A stretch of 49,957 nt of DNA from CBFGTA01 sp965651595 (GTDB taxonomy: Bacteria; Actinomycetota; Actinomycetes; S36-B12; UBA10799): assembly GCA_965651595.1 (NCBI GenBank), contig CBFGTA010000002.1, positions 1-49,957 on the forward strand, in the 5' to 3' direction. Position 1 is the first letter of the stretch. Every line of letters begins with the position of its first letter. Below the pieces are notes generated by a model. That model did not search any database. It was not told the DNA's origin and saw only the letters and a program-made list of their open reading frames with translations. Made by a program: the position numbers and the translations under genes. Positions 6,699 to 14,829 of this stretch are shown in pieces.

Positions 6699-9600
6699 GT
6701 GGCTAGCTCTGACCAATTTGTGCATCTGCACGTGCACACCGAGTACTCGATGCTCGACGGAGCGGCTCGTTTGACCGACTTGTTCGGTGAAGCCCAGCGC
6801 CTGGGGATGCCGGCCCTCGCGATGACTGACCACGGCAATGTGTTCGGCGCTTACGACTTCTGGAAGCGGGGCCAGGAATCGGGAGTCAAACCCATCATCG
6901 GGATGGAGGGGTACTACGCCCCGCAAGGCCGTCGAACGAAGGCACCCTTCGACTTCGGCGGCGGGTTCGACGAGGGAACCAGTGAGACGGGCGAGTCGAC
7001 TCAGCGAGGCAAGCAGGCGTACACCCACATGACGCTCCTGGCCGAAACGACGCCGGGAATGCATAATCTGTTTCGCTTGTCGTCGCTAGCGAGCATCGAA
7101 GGCTACTACCGGCACCCGCGGTTCGACCGGGAACTACTCGAGCAGTACGGGCAGGGGCTGATCGCTACCACCGGGTGCCCGTCCGGGGAAGTCAATCGCT
7201 GGTTGCAGGCGGGCAAATTTGACCGCGCGATAGCGGCCGCGGCGGATTTCCGCGATATTTTTGGAGCGGGCAATTTCTATTGCGAACTCATGGATCATGG
7301 GATTCCCATCGAGCGCTCCTATCGCGACGACCTGCTCAAGATTGCCCGGCAGCTTGAACTGCCGCTACTAGCGACCAACGACCTCCACTATGTGCGGCAG
7401 TCCGACGCCCACAGTCACGATGTACTGCTATGCATCGGGACGCGGGCCACGATCGACGACCCCAAACGATTCAAGTTTTCCGGCGACAGCTTCTACCTCA
7501 AGACTTCCGCCGAGATGCGGCAGTTGTGGCGAGAACTGCCCGAGGCGTGCGACAACACGCTCGAGATTGCCGAACGTTGCGCTGTCGAGTTCAACGAAGG
7601 CGCCTCCCTCATGCCCGAGTTCCCGGTTCCCGCTGGCGAGAGCGAGGAGAGTTGGCTGGTCAAAGAAGTCGAACGCGGTCTCATCGAACGCTTCGCCGGA
7701 TCAGTGCCGACGACCCACCGCGAACAAGCCGCGTACGAGGTGCGGGTCATCTGCGACATGGGATTTCCTGGCTACTTCCTGGTAGTGGCTGACCTCGTTC
7801 GCTACGCCAAAGAGCACGGCATCCGGGTGGGGCCGGGTCGTGGATCAGCAGCCGGTTCCATCGTCGCCTGGGCTTTGGGTATTACCGAACTGGATCCGAT
7901 CCGCCACGGACTGCTGTTCGAACGGTTCCTCAACCCAGAACGCGTGTCCATGCCCGACATTGACATGGACTTCGACGAGCGCCGCAGGACCGAGGTGATT
8001 CGCTACGCCACCGACCGCTACGGCAGTGACCGAGTCGCGCAAATCGTGACGTACGGCTCGATCAAGGCTAAGGCCGCGATAAAGGACTCGGCTCGCGCCC
8101 TCGGGCTGCCGTACGCCATGGGCGACAAGATCACCAAGGCTATGCCCCCGGCCGTCATGGGCAAAGACATCCCCCTGTCGGGGATTTTTGATAGCCAGCA
8201 TCCTCGCTACGCCGAGGCGCAGGATTTTCGACAGTTGTACGAGTCAGACGAAACGGTGCGGTCGGTGGTCGACACGGCCAAGGGCCTCGAAGGTCTCAAG
8301 CGCCAGCCGGGGGTCCACGCGGCCGGGGTGATCTTGAGTCAGAAGCCGCTGATCGACGTGATCCCTCTGTGGATGCGTGACGACGGATCAATCATCACGC
8401 AGTTCGACATGGGGGTCTGCGAGACACTCGGTCTGCTGAAGATGGACTTCCTGGGTCTGCGCAACCTGACGGTCATTGAGGACTGTCTGGAAGCAATCGA
8501 AGCCAATCAGGGGCTGCGGATCGTTCCCGAGGACTTGCCACTCGATGATGCGGCCACCTACCGCCTACTAGCGAAGGGCGACACCCTCGGTGTCTTCCAA
8601 CTCGACGGTGGGCCGATGCGGTCACTGCTGCGTTCAATGATCCCCGATAACTTCGAAGACATCTCCGCGGTACTCGCCCTCTATCGTCCGGGCCCGATGG
8701 GCGCCAATGCTCACATCATGTATGCCGATCGCAAGAACGGCCGCCAGCCGGTCGAACCCATCCATCCTGAACTCGCCGAGCCACTCGCAGAAATCCTGGG
8801 CGACACTTATGGCCTGATCGTCTATCAAGAACAGGTCATGGCGATTGCCCAACGCGTGGCTGGCTACTCCCTGGGAGCCGCAGACTTGTTGCGCCGGGCG
8901 ATGGGCAAGAAGAAGAAGGAGATCCTGGACAAGGAGTACGTGCCGTTCTCGGAAGGAATGCGGGCCAATGGCTATTCCGACTCGGCCATCAAGACCCTCT
9001 GGGACGTCCTGGTTCCCTTCTCCGACTACGCCTTCAACAAGGCGCACACGGCCGGGTACGGACTGGTTTCGTACTGGACTGCCTACCTGAAGGCAAACTA
9101 CCCAGCCGAGTACATGGCGGCGTTGCTGACGAGCGTCAAAGACGACAAGGACAAGAGCGCTGTGTACCTCAACGAGTGTCGGCGGATGGGTATCAAAGTC
9201 TTACCGCCGGATGTTAACGAGTCGGCAAAGAATTTCGCGGCCGTCGGCGCGGACATTCGATTCGGTCTGAGTGCCATTCGCAATGTCGGAAACAACGTGG
9301 TCGACTCCATTGCCGCGACCCGAGAGACTCGCGGTCGATTCGAAGACTTCACTGATTTTCTGCAGAAGATCGAACTGACCGCCTGCAACAAGCGAGTCGT
9401 CGATTCGCTGATCAAGGCTGGCAGTTTCGACAGTCTGGGGCATCCACGTCGAGGCTTGGTCTCAGTGTGTACCGAAGCTGTCGACTCGATGGTCGACCTC
9501 AAGCGGGCCGAATCGATGGGCCAGTTCGACCTCTTTGGCGGGGGAGACGGTTCAGCCTCAACCGGCGGTGTGACCTTCTCCATCCCGGATCGAGAGTGGG

Positions 9601-10274
9601 ACAAGACGACTTTGCTCGCGTTTGAGAGGGAAATGCTAGGCCTGTACGTGTCGGACCATCCACTCAACGGCATCGAAGGAATCGTGCGTGCCGCTACCGA
9701 CACGTCCATCATTGCTCTGCGCGACGATAGCGCCAGCGACGGCAAGACCGTCACCATCGGCGGATTGGTCACTGCCGTCAGCCGCAAGCTCACCCGCCGC
9801 GGAGACCATTGGGCGATCGTCACGCTCGAAGACCTCGAGGCGTCAGTCGACGTGATGGTTTTTCCGGCCCTTTACGCCCAAGTGTCGACCTACTGCGTGG
9901 AAGATCAAGTTCTCATCGTCAAAGGCAGACTCGACCTCAGGGAAGAGGAAGCCATCAAAGTGGTCGCGGCGGAGTTGCTCGTGCCTGACCTCAGCGACCG
10001 GCAGGCCGGTCCGGTCGTGATTAGTGTGCCAGCCCACAAAGTGGTAGCCCCCGTGATTTCTCGGCTCAAAGAAGTCCTGGCGACGCACCCTGGGGGAACC
10101 GAGGTTCACGTGCAGATTCGGAGCGGACCGCGTGTCACAACGATGCGGATCGGCGACGACATGCGAGTCGCGGCCAGTGCGAGCCTGTTCGCCGACTTGA
10201 AGGCACTGCTCGGCCCTTCATGTCTGCCTGAGGCTGCTGATCCGTTGTCCGCTTCCGAATCGCGGGCAGTCTGA
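6699..10274 (+). CDS. dnaE: DNA polymerase III alpha subunit (DnaE1 type)
   Basis: The replicative polymerase subunit. In order: a PHP domain with its metal ligands intact (HLHVHTEYSMLD, MTDHGN, YTHMTL, TTGCPSGEV, ATNDLHYV), suggesting a working PHP 3'-5' exonuclease as in mycobacterial DnaE1; the polymerase core with the PDIDMDFDERRR catalytic aspartates; a beta-clamp-binding stretch near QFDLFG; then an OB fold and tail. With the GTG at 6699 the protein is 1191 residues and begins ASSDQFVHLHVH, which fits the family N-terminus. An earlier in-frame GTG at 6645 would add 18 residues but lacks a ribosome site. The stop shares TGATG with the next gene. Confidence 0.97.
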   Translation: MASSDQFVHLHVHTEYSMLDGAARLTDLFGEAQRLGMPALAMTDHGNVFGAYDFWKRGQESGVKPIIGMEGYYAPQGRRTKAPFDFGGGFDEGTSETGESTQRGKQAYTHMTLLAETTPGMHNLFRLSSLASIEGYYRHPRFDRELLEQYGQGLIATTGCPSGEVNRWLQAGKFDRAIAAAADFRDIFGAGNFYCELMDHGIPIERSYRDDLLKIARQLELPLLATNDLHYVRQSDAHSHDVLLCIGTRATIDDPKRFKFSGDSFYLKTSAEMRQLWRELPEACDNTLEIAERCAVEFNEGASLMPEFPVPAGESEESWLVKEVERGLIERFAGSVPTTHREQAAYEVRVICDMGFPGYFLVVADLVRYAKEHGIRVGPGRGSAAGSIVAWALGITELDPIRHGLLFERFLNPERVSMPDIDMDFDERRRTEVIRYATDRYGSDRVAQIVTYGSIKAKAAIKDSARALGLPYAMGDKITKAMPPAVMGKDIPLSGIFDSQHPRYAEAQDFRQLYESDETVRSVVDTAKGLEGLKRQPGVHAAGVILSQKPLIDVIPLWMRDDGSIITQFDMGVCETLGLLKMDFLGLRNLTVIEDCLEAIEANQGLRIVPEDLPLDDAATYRLLAKGDTLGVFQLDGGPMRSLLRSMIPDNFEDISAVLALYRPGPMGANAHIMYADRKNGRQPVEPIHPELAEPLAEILGDTYGLIVYQEQVMAIAQRVAGYSLGAADLLRRAMGKKKKEILDKEYVPFSEGMRANGYSDSAIKTLWDVLVPFSDYAFNKAHTAGYGLVSYWTAYLKANYPAEYMAALLTSVKDDKDKSAVYLNECRRMGIKVLPPDVNESAKNFAAVGADIRFGLSAIRNVGNNVVDSIAATRETRGRFEDFTDFLQKIELTACNKRVVDSLIKAGSFDSLGHPRRGLVSVCTEAVDSMVDLKRAESMGQFDLFGGGDGSASTGGVTFSIPDREWDKTTLLAFEREMLGLYVSDHPLNGIEGIVRAATDTSIIALRDDSASDGKTVTIGGLVTAVSRKLTRRGDHWAIVTLEDLEASVDVMVFPALYAQVSTYCVEDQVLIVKGRLDLREEEAIKVVAAELLVPDLSDRQAGPVVISVPAHKVVAPVISRLKEVLATHPGGTEVHVQIRSGPRVTTMRIGDDMRVAASASLFADLKALLGPSCLPEAADPLSASESRAV

Positions 10275-10801
10275 TGGCCGCCAGTGAGTTCGTCGATCCC
10301 CGCGGGACCGTCAGCGGCGTGAGGCTGCGGCCGGTCGTGACGGTAGTGGTGGCCCACCTGCTGGCGGGGATCGTGGCGTTCATCATCTGGACGCAGTGGG
10401 CCGAGCCGGTGCGGTGGGCGCGGGAAGGATCCGAAATTATCGTCGACACCGACTCGTTGAACTACGCTCAGATCGACGCCACATTCGTAGTGACCACTGC
10501 GGTTGCCGGTCTTGTATGCGGGCTTCTGACGGTCTGGCGTCTCCGGGGCCAAGAAGTCTTGACGGCCGTCTTAGCCCCAATCTTGGGGTTAGCTTGCGCC
10601 TGGGTGATGAGCATCAGCGCCACCGCGCTGACGTCGACCGAGACCATCGGACGCAGTTTCGGCGAAGTTCCCCTGGCGATCACGAGCCCGGCAATCGTGT
10701 TCACCTGGCCAGCAGTCGCGGCGATCTGTGTGTCGGCCAGCCTGCTCTGGCAGGTACTTGGTTCCTCGTCCGAGCGAGTTGCCGCGCTCAGTTCCCGGTA
10801 G
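10274..10801 (+). CDS. Four-helix membrane protein, unknown function
   Basis: I do not recognise a defined function. The 175-residue protein has four likely membrane segments (about residues 18-39, 67-88, 94-117 and 142-163), with a loop of about 28 residues between the first two. Size and topology recall the actinobacterial DUF2567-type membrane proteins, but I cannot confirm membership. The ATG overlaps the dnaE stop (TGATG), so translation is probably coupled to dnaE. Its 3' end overlaps the 3' end of the convergent YbaK-like gene by 14 nt, leaving no room for an intergenic terminator between them. Confidence 0.75.
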   Translation: MAASEFVDPRGTVSGVRLRPVVTVVVAHLLAGIVAFIIWTQWAEPVRWAREGSEIIVDTDSLNYAQIDATFVVTTAVAGLVCGLLTVWRLRGQEVLTAVLAPILGLACAWVMSISATALTSTETIGRSFGEVPLAITSPAIVFTWPAVAAICVSASLLWQVLGSSSERVAALSSR

Positions 10802-11363
10802 CCGACGCCGCTGACACCGTGGCCAGAAACGTGATCGGTGCTGCCCGGGCCGTGAGCACCACCAGGACATCATCGGCACTGACTTCCAGGTAAAAGTCGA
10901 CCTGCCCGGTGGGGATCAGAATCGCTTCCCAGTCCATCGCCGAGACATCCATGATGATCGGCGTGGGCGGATCAGTAACCGTTCCCAGCAGGTCAACCGG
11001 TGACCCTTCGGCACCAGCGTCGCCCCCAGCTTCTCCCAACTTCGGACTGAGCAACTCAGCGGTGGGGTAGCCGGTTGCGGCAGCGCATGCTTGTGGATCA
11101 ACTTCCGACACCGCTGGCGCCAGGGCGATCGCTGCAGTCTCGCCGAGTTGCAGCCCGTATGCAGTGAACACCTGCCGCTCGTCCATCCCGAGCGACGCGG
11201 CAGCCCGTCGCACGCTCGTAGGCGAATCCGCGTCGAGTTCGCAGTGACGGATCTCGAACGGCAGCGCGGCGGCGATGAACGCTTCGACAACTGGCGTGGC
11301 AACCGACAGGACCGGCAGATGGTGTTCGGTCGTCGAGGTCTCGTCAGTCCCAGAAGCGCTCAT
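10788..11363 (-). CDS. Diverged YbaK/ProX-like aminoacyl-tRNA deacylase domain protein
   Basis: The 191-residue protein reads like a highly diverged YbaK fold. A segment like the family's opening (DSPTSVRRAAASLGMDERQV), a middle ACAAATGYPTAELLSP, and a C-terminal half with PTPIIMDVSAMD, then IPTGQVDFYLEVSADDVL, follow the typical YbaK order (ATGY...P.P...D.s......G.....l..S..DL). YbaK/ProX proteins hydrolyse mischarged tRNAs in trans. However, the usual central K-S-(L/I)-V motif is absent (FTAYGLQLGETAA instead), so activity is doubtful. The ATG at 11361-11363 has TACAGT exactly 6 nt upstream and no ribosome site. It is divergent from hisD. The identity is inferred from pattern only. Confidence 0.55.
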   Translation of the reverse strand: MSASGTDETSTTEHHLPVLSVATPVVEAFIAAALPFEIRHCELDADSPTSVRRAAASLGMDERQVFTAYGLQLGETAAIALAPAVSEVDPQACAAATGYPTAELLSPKLGEAGGDAGAEGSPVDLLGTVTDPPTPIIMDVSAMDWEAILIPTGQVDFYLEVSADDVLVVLTARAAPITFLATVSAASATGN

Positions 11364-11369
11364 GGTGCG

Positions 11370-11375
11370 ACTGTA
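11370..11375 (-). promoter_or_regulatory. Candidate -10 for the YbaK-like gene
   Basis: Read on the minus strand this is TACAGT, followed by 6 nt and then the ATG. This predicts a leaderless transcript. No -35 element is evident. Confidence 0.45.
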
Positions 11376-11418
11376 CGCCTTTGGCCCGCCGAGTGGCACC
11401 CATCCTCGGCGAGTCTCC

Positions 11419-11424
11419 TACGAT
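11419..11424 (+). promoter_or_regulatory. Candidate -10 for the his operon (hisD)
   Basis: TACGAT is followed by 6 nt (GGAGGG) and then GTGATG, the start region of hisD. The GGAGGG is too close to the start codons to work as a normal ribosome site, so a leaderless message beginning at or near 11431 is more likely. Confidence 0.4.
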
Positions 11425-11430
11425 GGAGGG

Positions 11431-12777
11431 GTGATGCGTGTGGTGGATGTGCGGCAGAGTCCCGGGAGAATCTCGGCGGCCGATGTGCCGCGCGCTGAAT
11501 CCGATATTGATTCCGTCATGCCCAAGGTCCAAGCCATCGTGGAGGCTGTCCGATTACGCGGCGAAGAGGCAGTCCTCGATTTCGGCGCGACCTTCGACGC
11601 GGTTCGCCCCGAGCAACTGCGGGTTCCAGCGAGCGTGCTCGACGAGGCTCTGGAGCGCCTCGACCCGCAGGTCAAGGAGGCTCTCAGCGTCGCCATCGAG
11701 AGGGTACGCACGGTTCACTCCCGCGAAGTGCCCTCTGACGTGATCACGGACGTCGCTCCGGGGGCTCGCGTCACGCAGCGATGGGTGCCGGTCGATCGCG
11801 TCGGCCTGTATGTTCCGGGCGGACGGGCCGTGTACCCGTCGAGTGTGGTCATGAATGTCGTCCCCGCCCAGCTCGCGGGAGTCGAATCACTGGCCATCAC
11901 CAGTCCCGGCCAGGCCAGCAACTCCGGTTGGCCGGACGCAACTATTCTCGCCGCAGCTGCGCTGCTTGGAATAGACGAAGTCTACGCATGCGGCGGCGCT
12001 CAGGCGATCGCCTGGCTGGCACTCGGTCCCCGTCCAGTCTCCCTTGTGACCGGTCCAGGCAACCTGTGGGTGACGGCTGCGAAGCGACTGCTCAGCAGCG
12101 TGGTCGGGATCGATTCGGAAGCTGGCCCGACCGAAATCATGATCATCGCTGATGAGTCGGCAAACCCGGCCTACGTGGCAGCTGACCTCATCAGTCAGGC
12201 CGAGCACGATGTGGTCGCGGCCAGCGTGCTAGTCACGGACAGTGCGCGACTGGTAGAGGAAGTTGCTGAAGAGTTGAATCGGCAGGTTCGAACGACCCGC
12301 CATCGCGAACGCATCACTGAGGCCCTCACGGGAACGCAGAGTGCGGCGGTCTTGGTGTCGGACATGGATCAGGCCGTCGTGCTGAGCAACACCTATGGTC
12401 CTGAGCATCTTGAGATCCACACTACCGACCCTCGGGCAGTCTCGGCTCGGATCCGTAATGCGGGTGCAGTGTTCCTCGGCAACTTCACTCCCGTGTCTCT
12501 CGGAGACTACTGCGCAGGATCCAACCACGTGTTGCCAACCGGGGGCTGCGCTTGCCACTCCTCGGGCCTGGGCGTGCATTCCTTCTTGCGTTCCATGCAG
12601 GAGGTTGAGTACACCCGTGAGGCCCTCGAGGCGGTCGCAGACACGGTCGTGACCCTCGCCCGCGCCGAAGACTTGCCTGCCCACGGTGAGGCGGTGACCA
12701 TCCGCGGGGTCGCATCCGCAGGCGCCGAAGATGCCCTTGCAGACCTTCGGCAGGGTCGATCAGACGGATCGCAGTGA
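11431..12777 (+). CDS. hisD: Histidinol dehydrogenase
   Basis: Oxidises L-histidinol to L-histidine with two NAD+, the last step of the histidine pathway. The 448-residue protein matches the family over its length: GLYVPGG, SSVVMNVVPAQLAGV, TGPGNLWVTAAKR, a glycine-rich region and the zinc/substrate region EAGPTEI, ADLISQAEHD and the C-terminal GDYCAGSNHVLPTGG, with the catalytic Glu/His in the TYGPEHLE area. Start: GTG at 11431 or ATG at 11434, distinguished only by the promoter spacing. It opens the his gene block and overlaps hisC by 4 nt (GTGA). It is divergent from the YbaK-like gene. Confidence 0.97.
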   Translation: MMRVVDVRQSPGRISAADVPRAESDIDSVMPKVQAIVEAVRLRGEEAVLDFGATFDAVRPEQLRVPASVLDEALERLDPQVKEALSVAIERVRTVHSREVPSDVITDVAPGARVTQRWVPVDRVGLYVPGGRAVYPSSVVMNVVPAQLAGVESLAITSPGQASNSGWPDATILAAAALLGIDEVYACGGAQAIAWLALGPRPVSLVTGPGNLWVTAAKRLLSSVVGIDSEAGPTEIMIIADESANPAYVAADLISQAEHDVVAASVLVTDSARLVEEVAEELNRQVRTTRHRERITEALTGTQSAAVLVSDMDQAVVLSNTYGPEHLEIHTTDPRAVSARIRNAGAVFLGNFTPVSLGDYCAGSNHVLPTGGCACHSSGLGVHSFLRSMQEVEYTREALEAVADTVVTLARAEDLPAHGEAVTIRGVASAGAEDALADLRQGRSDGSQ

Positions 12778-13958
12778 GTATCACGAGCCAGGGTAGCGAC
12801 GACCGGGGTGTCGGAGCATCGGTCCTCAGGGCCCACCGGCTTCCGGTGCGTCCCGAGTACGTGGGTGCAAAGGCTTACGGCGCACCCCAGTTGGACGTTG
12901 CGGTGCGGCTCAACACGAACGAGAACCCCTACCCGGTCCCCGCCGACGTCGCCACTGCGGTAGCAGAATCGTTGGCTGCTGTGGTGCCTTCACTGAACCG
13001 CTACCCGGATCGCGATGCCATCGAGTTGCGCACGGCCCTCGCCCGATATGTCACCGACACTGCTGGCAACGACCAAGAGTTTGGTCCGGAATCGTTGTGG
13101 GCGGCCAACGGTAGTAACGAAATTCTTCAGCAACTCCTGCAACTGTTCGCTGGCCCCTCACGCACAGCCCTCGGCTGTGAACCCACCTACTCCATGCACC
13201 GTCTGATCGCGCAGGCGACTCACACGCAGTACCGTGTCGTCGAGCGCTCTTCGGCGGCAGCCGGATTCGCGATTGATGTGGCGGCCACGATCCGAGCGAT
13301 TCACGAGGACCCCCCGGCAGTCGTGTTTATCTGCTCACCGAATAATCCGACGGGTACTGCCACCCCCCTCGATGACATTCGGTCGATCTATGACGCTGTC
13401 GTCACCCACGACATCGGAATCGTCATCGTCGACGAGGCATATGCTGAGTTTTCGTCCGCCCCGTCAGCGATCACCCTCTTGGACGGTCGACCTAGGCTGG
13501 TAGTCACCCGCACTTTAAGCAAGGCGTTCGCCTTTGCTGGCGGTCGGCTCGGCTACTGCGTGGCACACCCCGACGTGATTGCCGAGATCCTCAAAGTCCG
13601 CCTGCCCTACCACTTGTCGTCGTTGACTCAGGCCGCCGCCGTTGCCGCGACCGCCCACGCCCCGAGTCTGCAAGCCCACGTCGAGGCACTGCGTGGTGAG
13701 CGTGACCGGATAGTGCACACTTTGACCGGTTGGGGGTACGCGGTGGTACCTAGTGACGCCAACTTCGTGATGTTTGGGCGCTTCCCTGACAGCCACTTGG
13801 CGTGGGAGGCCTTATTGGCTGAGGGAGTTTTGGTTCGGGATGTGGGGCTCGACTCGTGGCTGCGAGTAACTGCCGGTACCACTGAGGAAACGACGGCGTT
13901 TCTGGACGCAGTTGCTCGCGAGAACTACTCTCGTCTACCCGATCTACCCCGACAGTGA
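12774..13958 (+). CDS. hisC: Histidinol-phosphate aminotransferase
   Basis: A PLP enzyme that transfers an amino group from glutamate to imidazole-acetol phosphate. The 394-residue protein is a type I aminotransferase: the N-terminal LNTNENPYP, AANGSNEILQ, the ICSPNNPTGT motif, the IVDEAYAEF aspartate that contacts the pyridine nitrogen, the PLP lysine in TLSKAFAFAGGRLGY, and the C-terminal LRVTAGT arginine. The GTG start overlaps the hisD TGA (GTGA), a coupled arrangement. The length is slightly above the family norm because of about 20 extra N-terminal residues. It is followed by the repeat-bearing gap before hisB. Confidence 0.96.
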   Translation: MSITSQGSDDRGVGASVLRAHRLPVRPEYVGAKAYGAPQLDVAVRLNTNENPYPVPADVATAVAESLAAVVPSLNRYPDRDAIELRTALARYVTDTAGNDQEFGPESLWAANGSNEILQQLLQLFAGPSRTALGCEPTYSMHRLIAQATHTQYRVVERSSAAAGFAIDVAATIRAIHEDPPAVVFICSPNNPTGTATPLDDIRSIYDAVVTHDIGIVIVDEAYAEFSSAPSAITLLDGRPRLVVTRTLSKAFAFAGGRLGYCVAHPDVIAEILKVRLPYHLSSLTQAAAVAATAHAPSLQAHVEALRGERDRIVHTLTGWGYAVVPSDANFVMFGRFPDSHLAWEALLAEGVLVRDVGLDSWLRVTAGTTEETTAFLDAVARENYSRLPDLPRQ

Positions 13959-13973
13959 GAACATAGGGACTCG

Positions 13974-14066
13974 CGCACGAGTTTTGCCGCGCTTACTCGT
14001 CCCGCACAAGATTTACCTCGCACGAGTTTTGCCTCGCACGAGTTGGTAATCCACGAGTTGTATCGC
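13974..14066. repeat. Degenerate 16-bp tandem repeat array before hisB
   Basis: Four adjacent 16-bp units near CGCACGAGTTTTGCCT lie at 14003-14018, 14019-14034, 14035-14050 and 14051-14066, with decay at the ends. A fifth copy at 13974-13989 is separated by 13 nt of weaker similarity. The array fills most of the 124-nt hisC-hisB gap, which otherwise holds only the hisB ribosome site AGGAGA. A possible role in transcript processing or stability is unproven. Confidence 0.75.
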
Positions 14067-14082
14067 AGATAGAGGAGAAGGC

Positions 14083-14670
14083 ATGACCCGCACAGCAAGG
14101 ATCGAGCGGACCACCAAGGAAAGTTCGGTGTTGGTCGCTCTGGACATTGACGGAACCGGTCAGACGGACGTCTCCACCGGCGTGCCCTTCTACGACCACA
14201 TGATGAGCCAACTCGGCAAGCACTCCGGCATGGATCTGACGATCCGAACCGAAGGCGACCTGGAAGTGGATGCCCACCACACGGTCGAGGACACGTCGCT
14301 GGCCTACGGTGCGGCACTGCGGGAAGCGCTCGGCGACAAGGCGGGAATCCGGCGTTTCGGAGACGCTCTCGTTCCCCTCGACGAGTCCCTCGTGCAGTCG
14401 GCCGTCGACTTATCTGGACGCCCGTACCTCGTGCACGAAGAACCAGAACTCATTTCGTTGATCGGCACCTACGATACGACTTTGACGCGCCACGTGTGGG
14501 AATCCATCACGGCTAGTGCCCAGATTTGCCTGCACATTCGGGTAATAACTGGACGAAATGCCCACCACATTGTGGAGGCCCAGTTCAAGTCGGTGGCCCG
14601 GGCGTTGAAGCAGGCGGCTGCCCGGGACGCGGCAGTCGAGGGTATCCCCTCCACTAAGGGCGTGCTGTAG
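14083..14670 (+). CDS. hisB: Imidazoleglycerol-phosphate dehydratase
   Basis: Removes water from imidazole glycerol phosphate to give imidazole acetol phosphate. The 195-residue single-domain protein has both manganese-binding HH motifs, DAHHTVED near residue 64 and NAHHIVEAQFK near residue 163, and the substrate-binding GVPFYDHMMSQLGKHSG. It is the plain actinobacterial form, without the fused histidinol-phosphatase domain of the enterobacterial HisB; that phosphatase is not in this window. The ATG follows an AGAGGAGA ribosome site. Its TAG overlaps by one base the GTG start of the next small gene. Confidence 0.97.
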   Translation: MTRTARIERTTKESSVLVALDIDGTGQTDVSTGVPFYDHMMSQLGKHSGMDLTIRTEGDLEVDAHHTVEDTSLAYGAALREALGDKAGIRRFGDALVPLDESLVQSAVDLSGRPYLVHEEPELISLIGTYDTTLTRHVWESITASAQICLHIRVITGRNAHHIVEAQFKSVARALKQAAARDAAVEGIPSTKGVL

Positions 14671-14822
14671 TGACGTCCTGGCTTCCTATCGGACTGCTCG
14701 CGTTGACTGGCTTCCTACTCGGCGGGGTGTGGTCCACTGCCCGCAATCGTCAATGGGTGGCGTCAGTAGCACTGGCAATCGCGGCTGGCTTGAGTGCGCT
14801 CGGCGCTCGCATGTGGTGGTAG
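14670..14822 (+). CDS. Small two-helix membrane protein between hisB and hisH
   Basis: A 50-residue ORF opens with GTG sharing a base with the hisB stop and ends 7 nt before the hisH ATG. It has two hydrophobic segments, residues about 4-20 (LPIGLLALTGFLLGGVW) and 29-48, separated by a short basic turn (STARNRQ), and ends in MWW. The tight fit between two coupled genes and the clear two-helix hairpin support real coding. Similar small membrane proteins between hisB and hisH are, from memory, seen in other actinobacteria, but no function is known to me. Confidence 0.6.
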   Translation: MTSWLPIGLLALTGFLLGGVWSTARNRQWVASVALAIAAGLSALGARMWW

Positions 14823-14829
14823 GTAGCAC

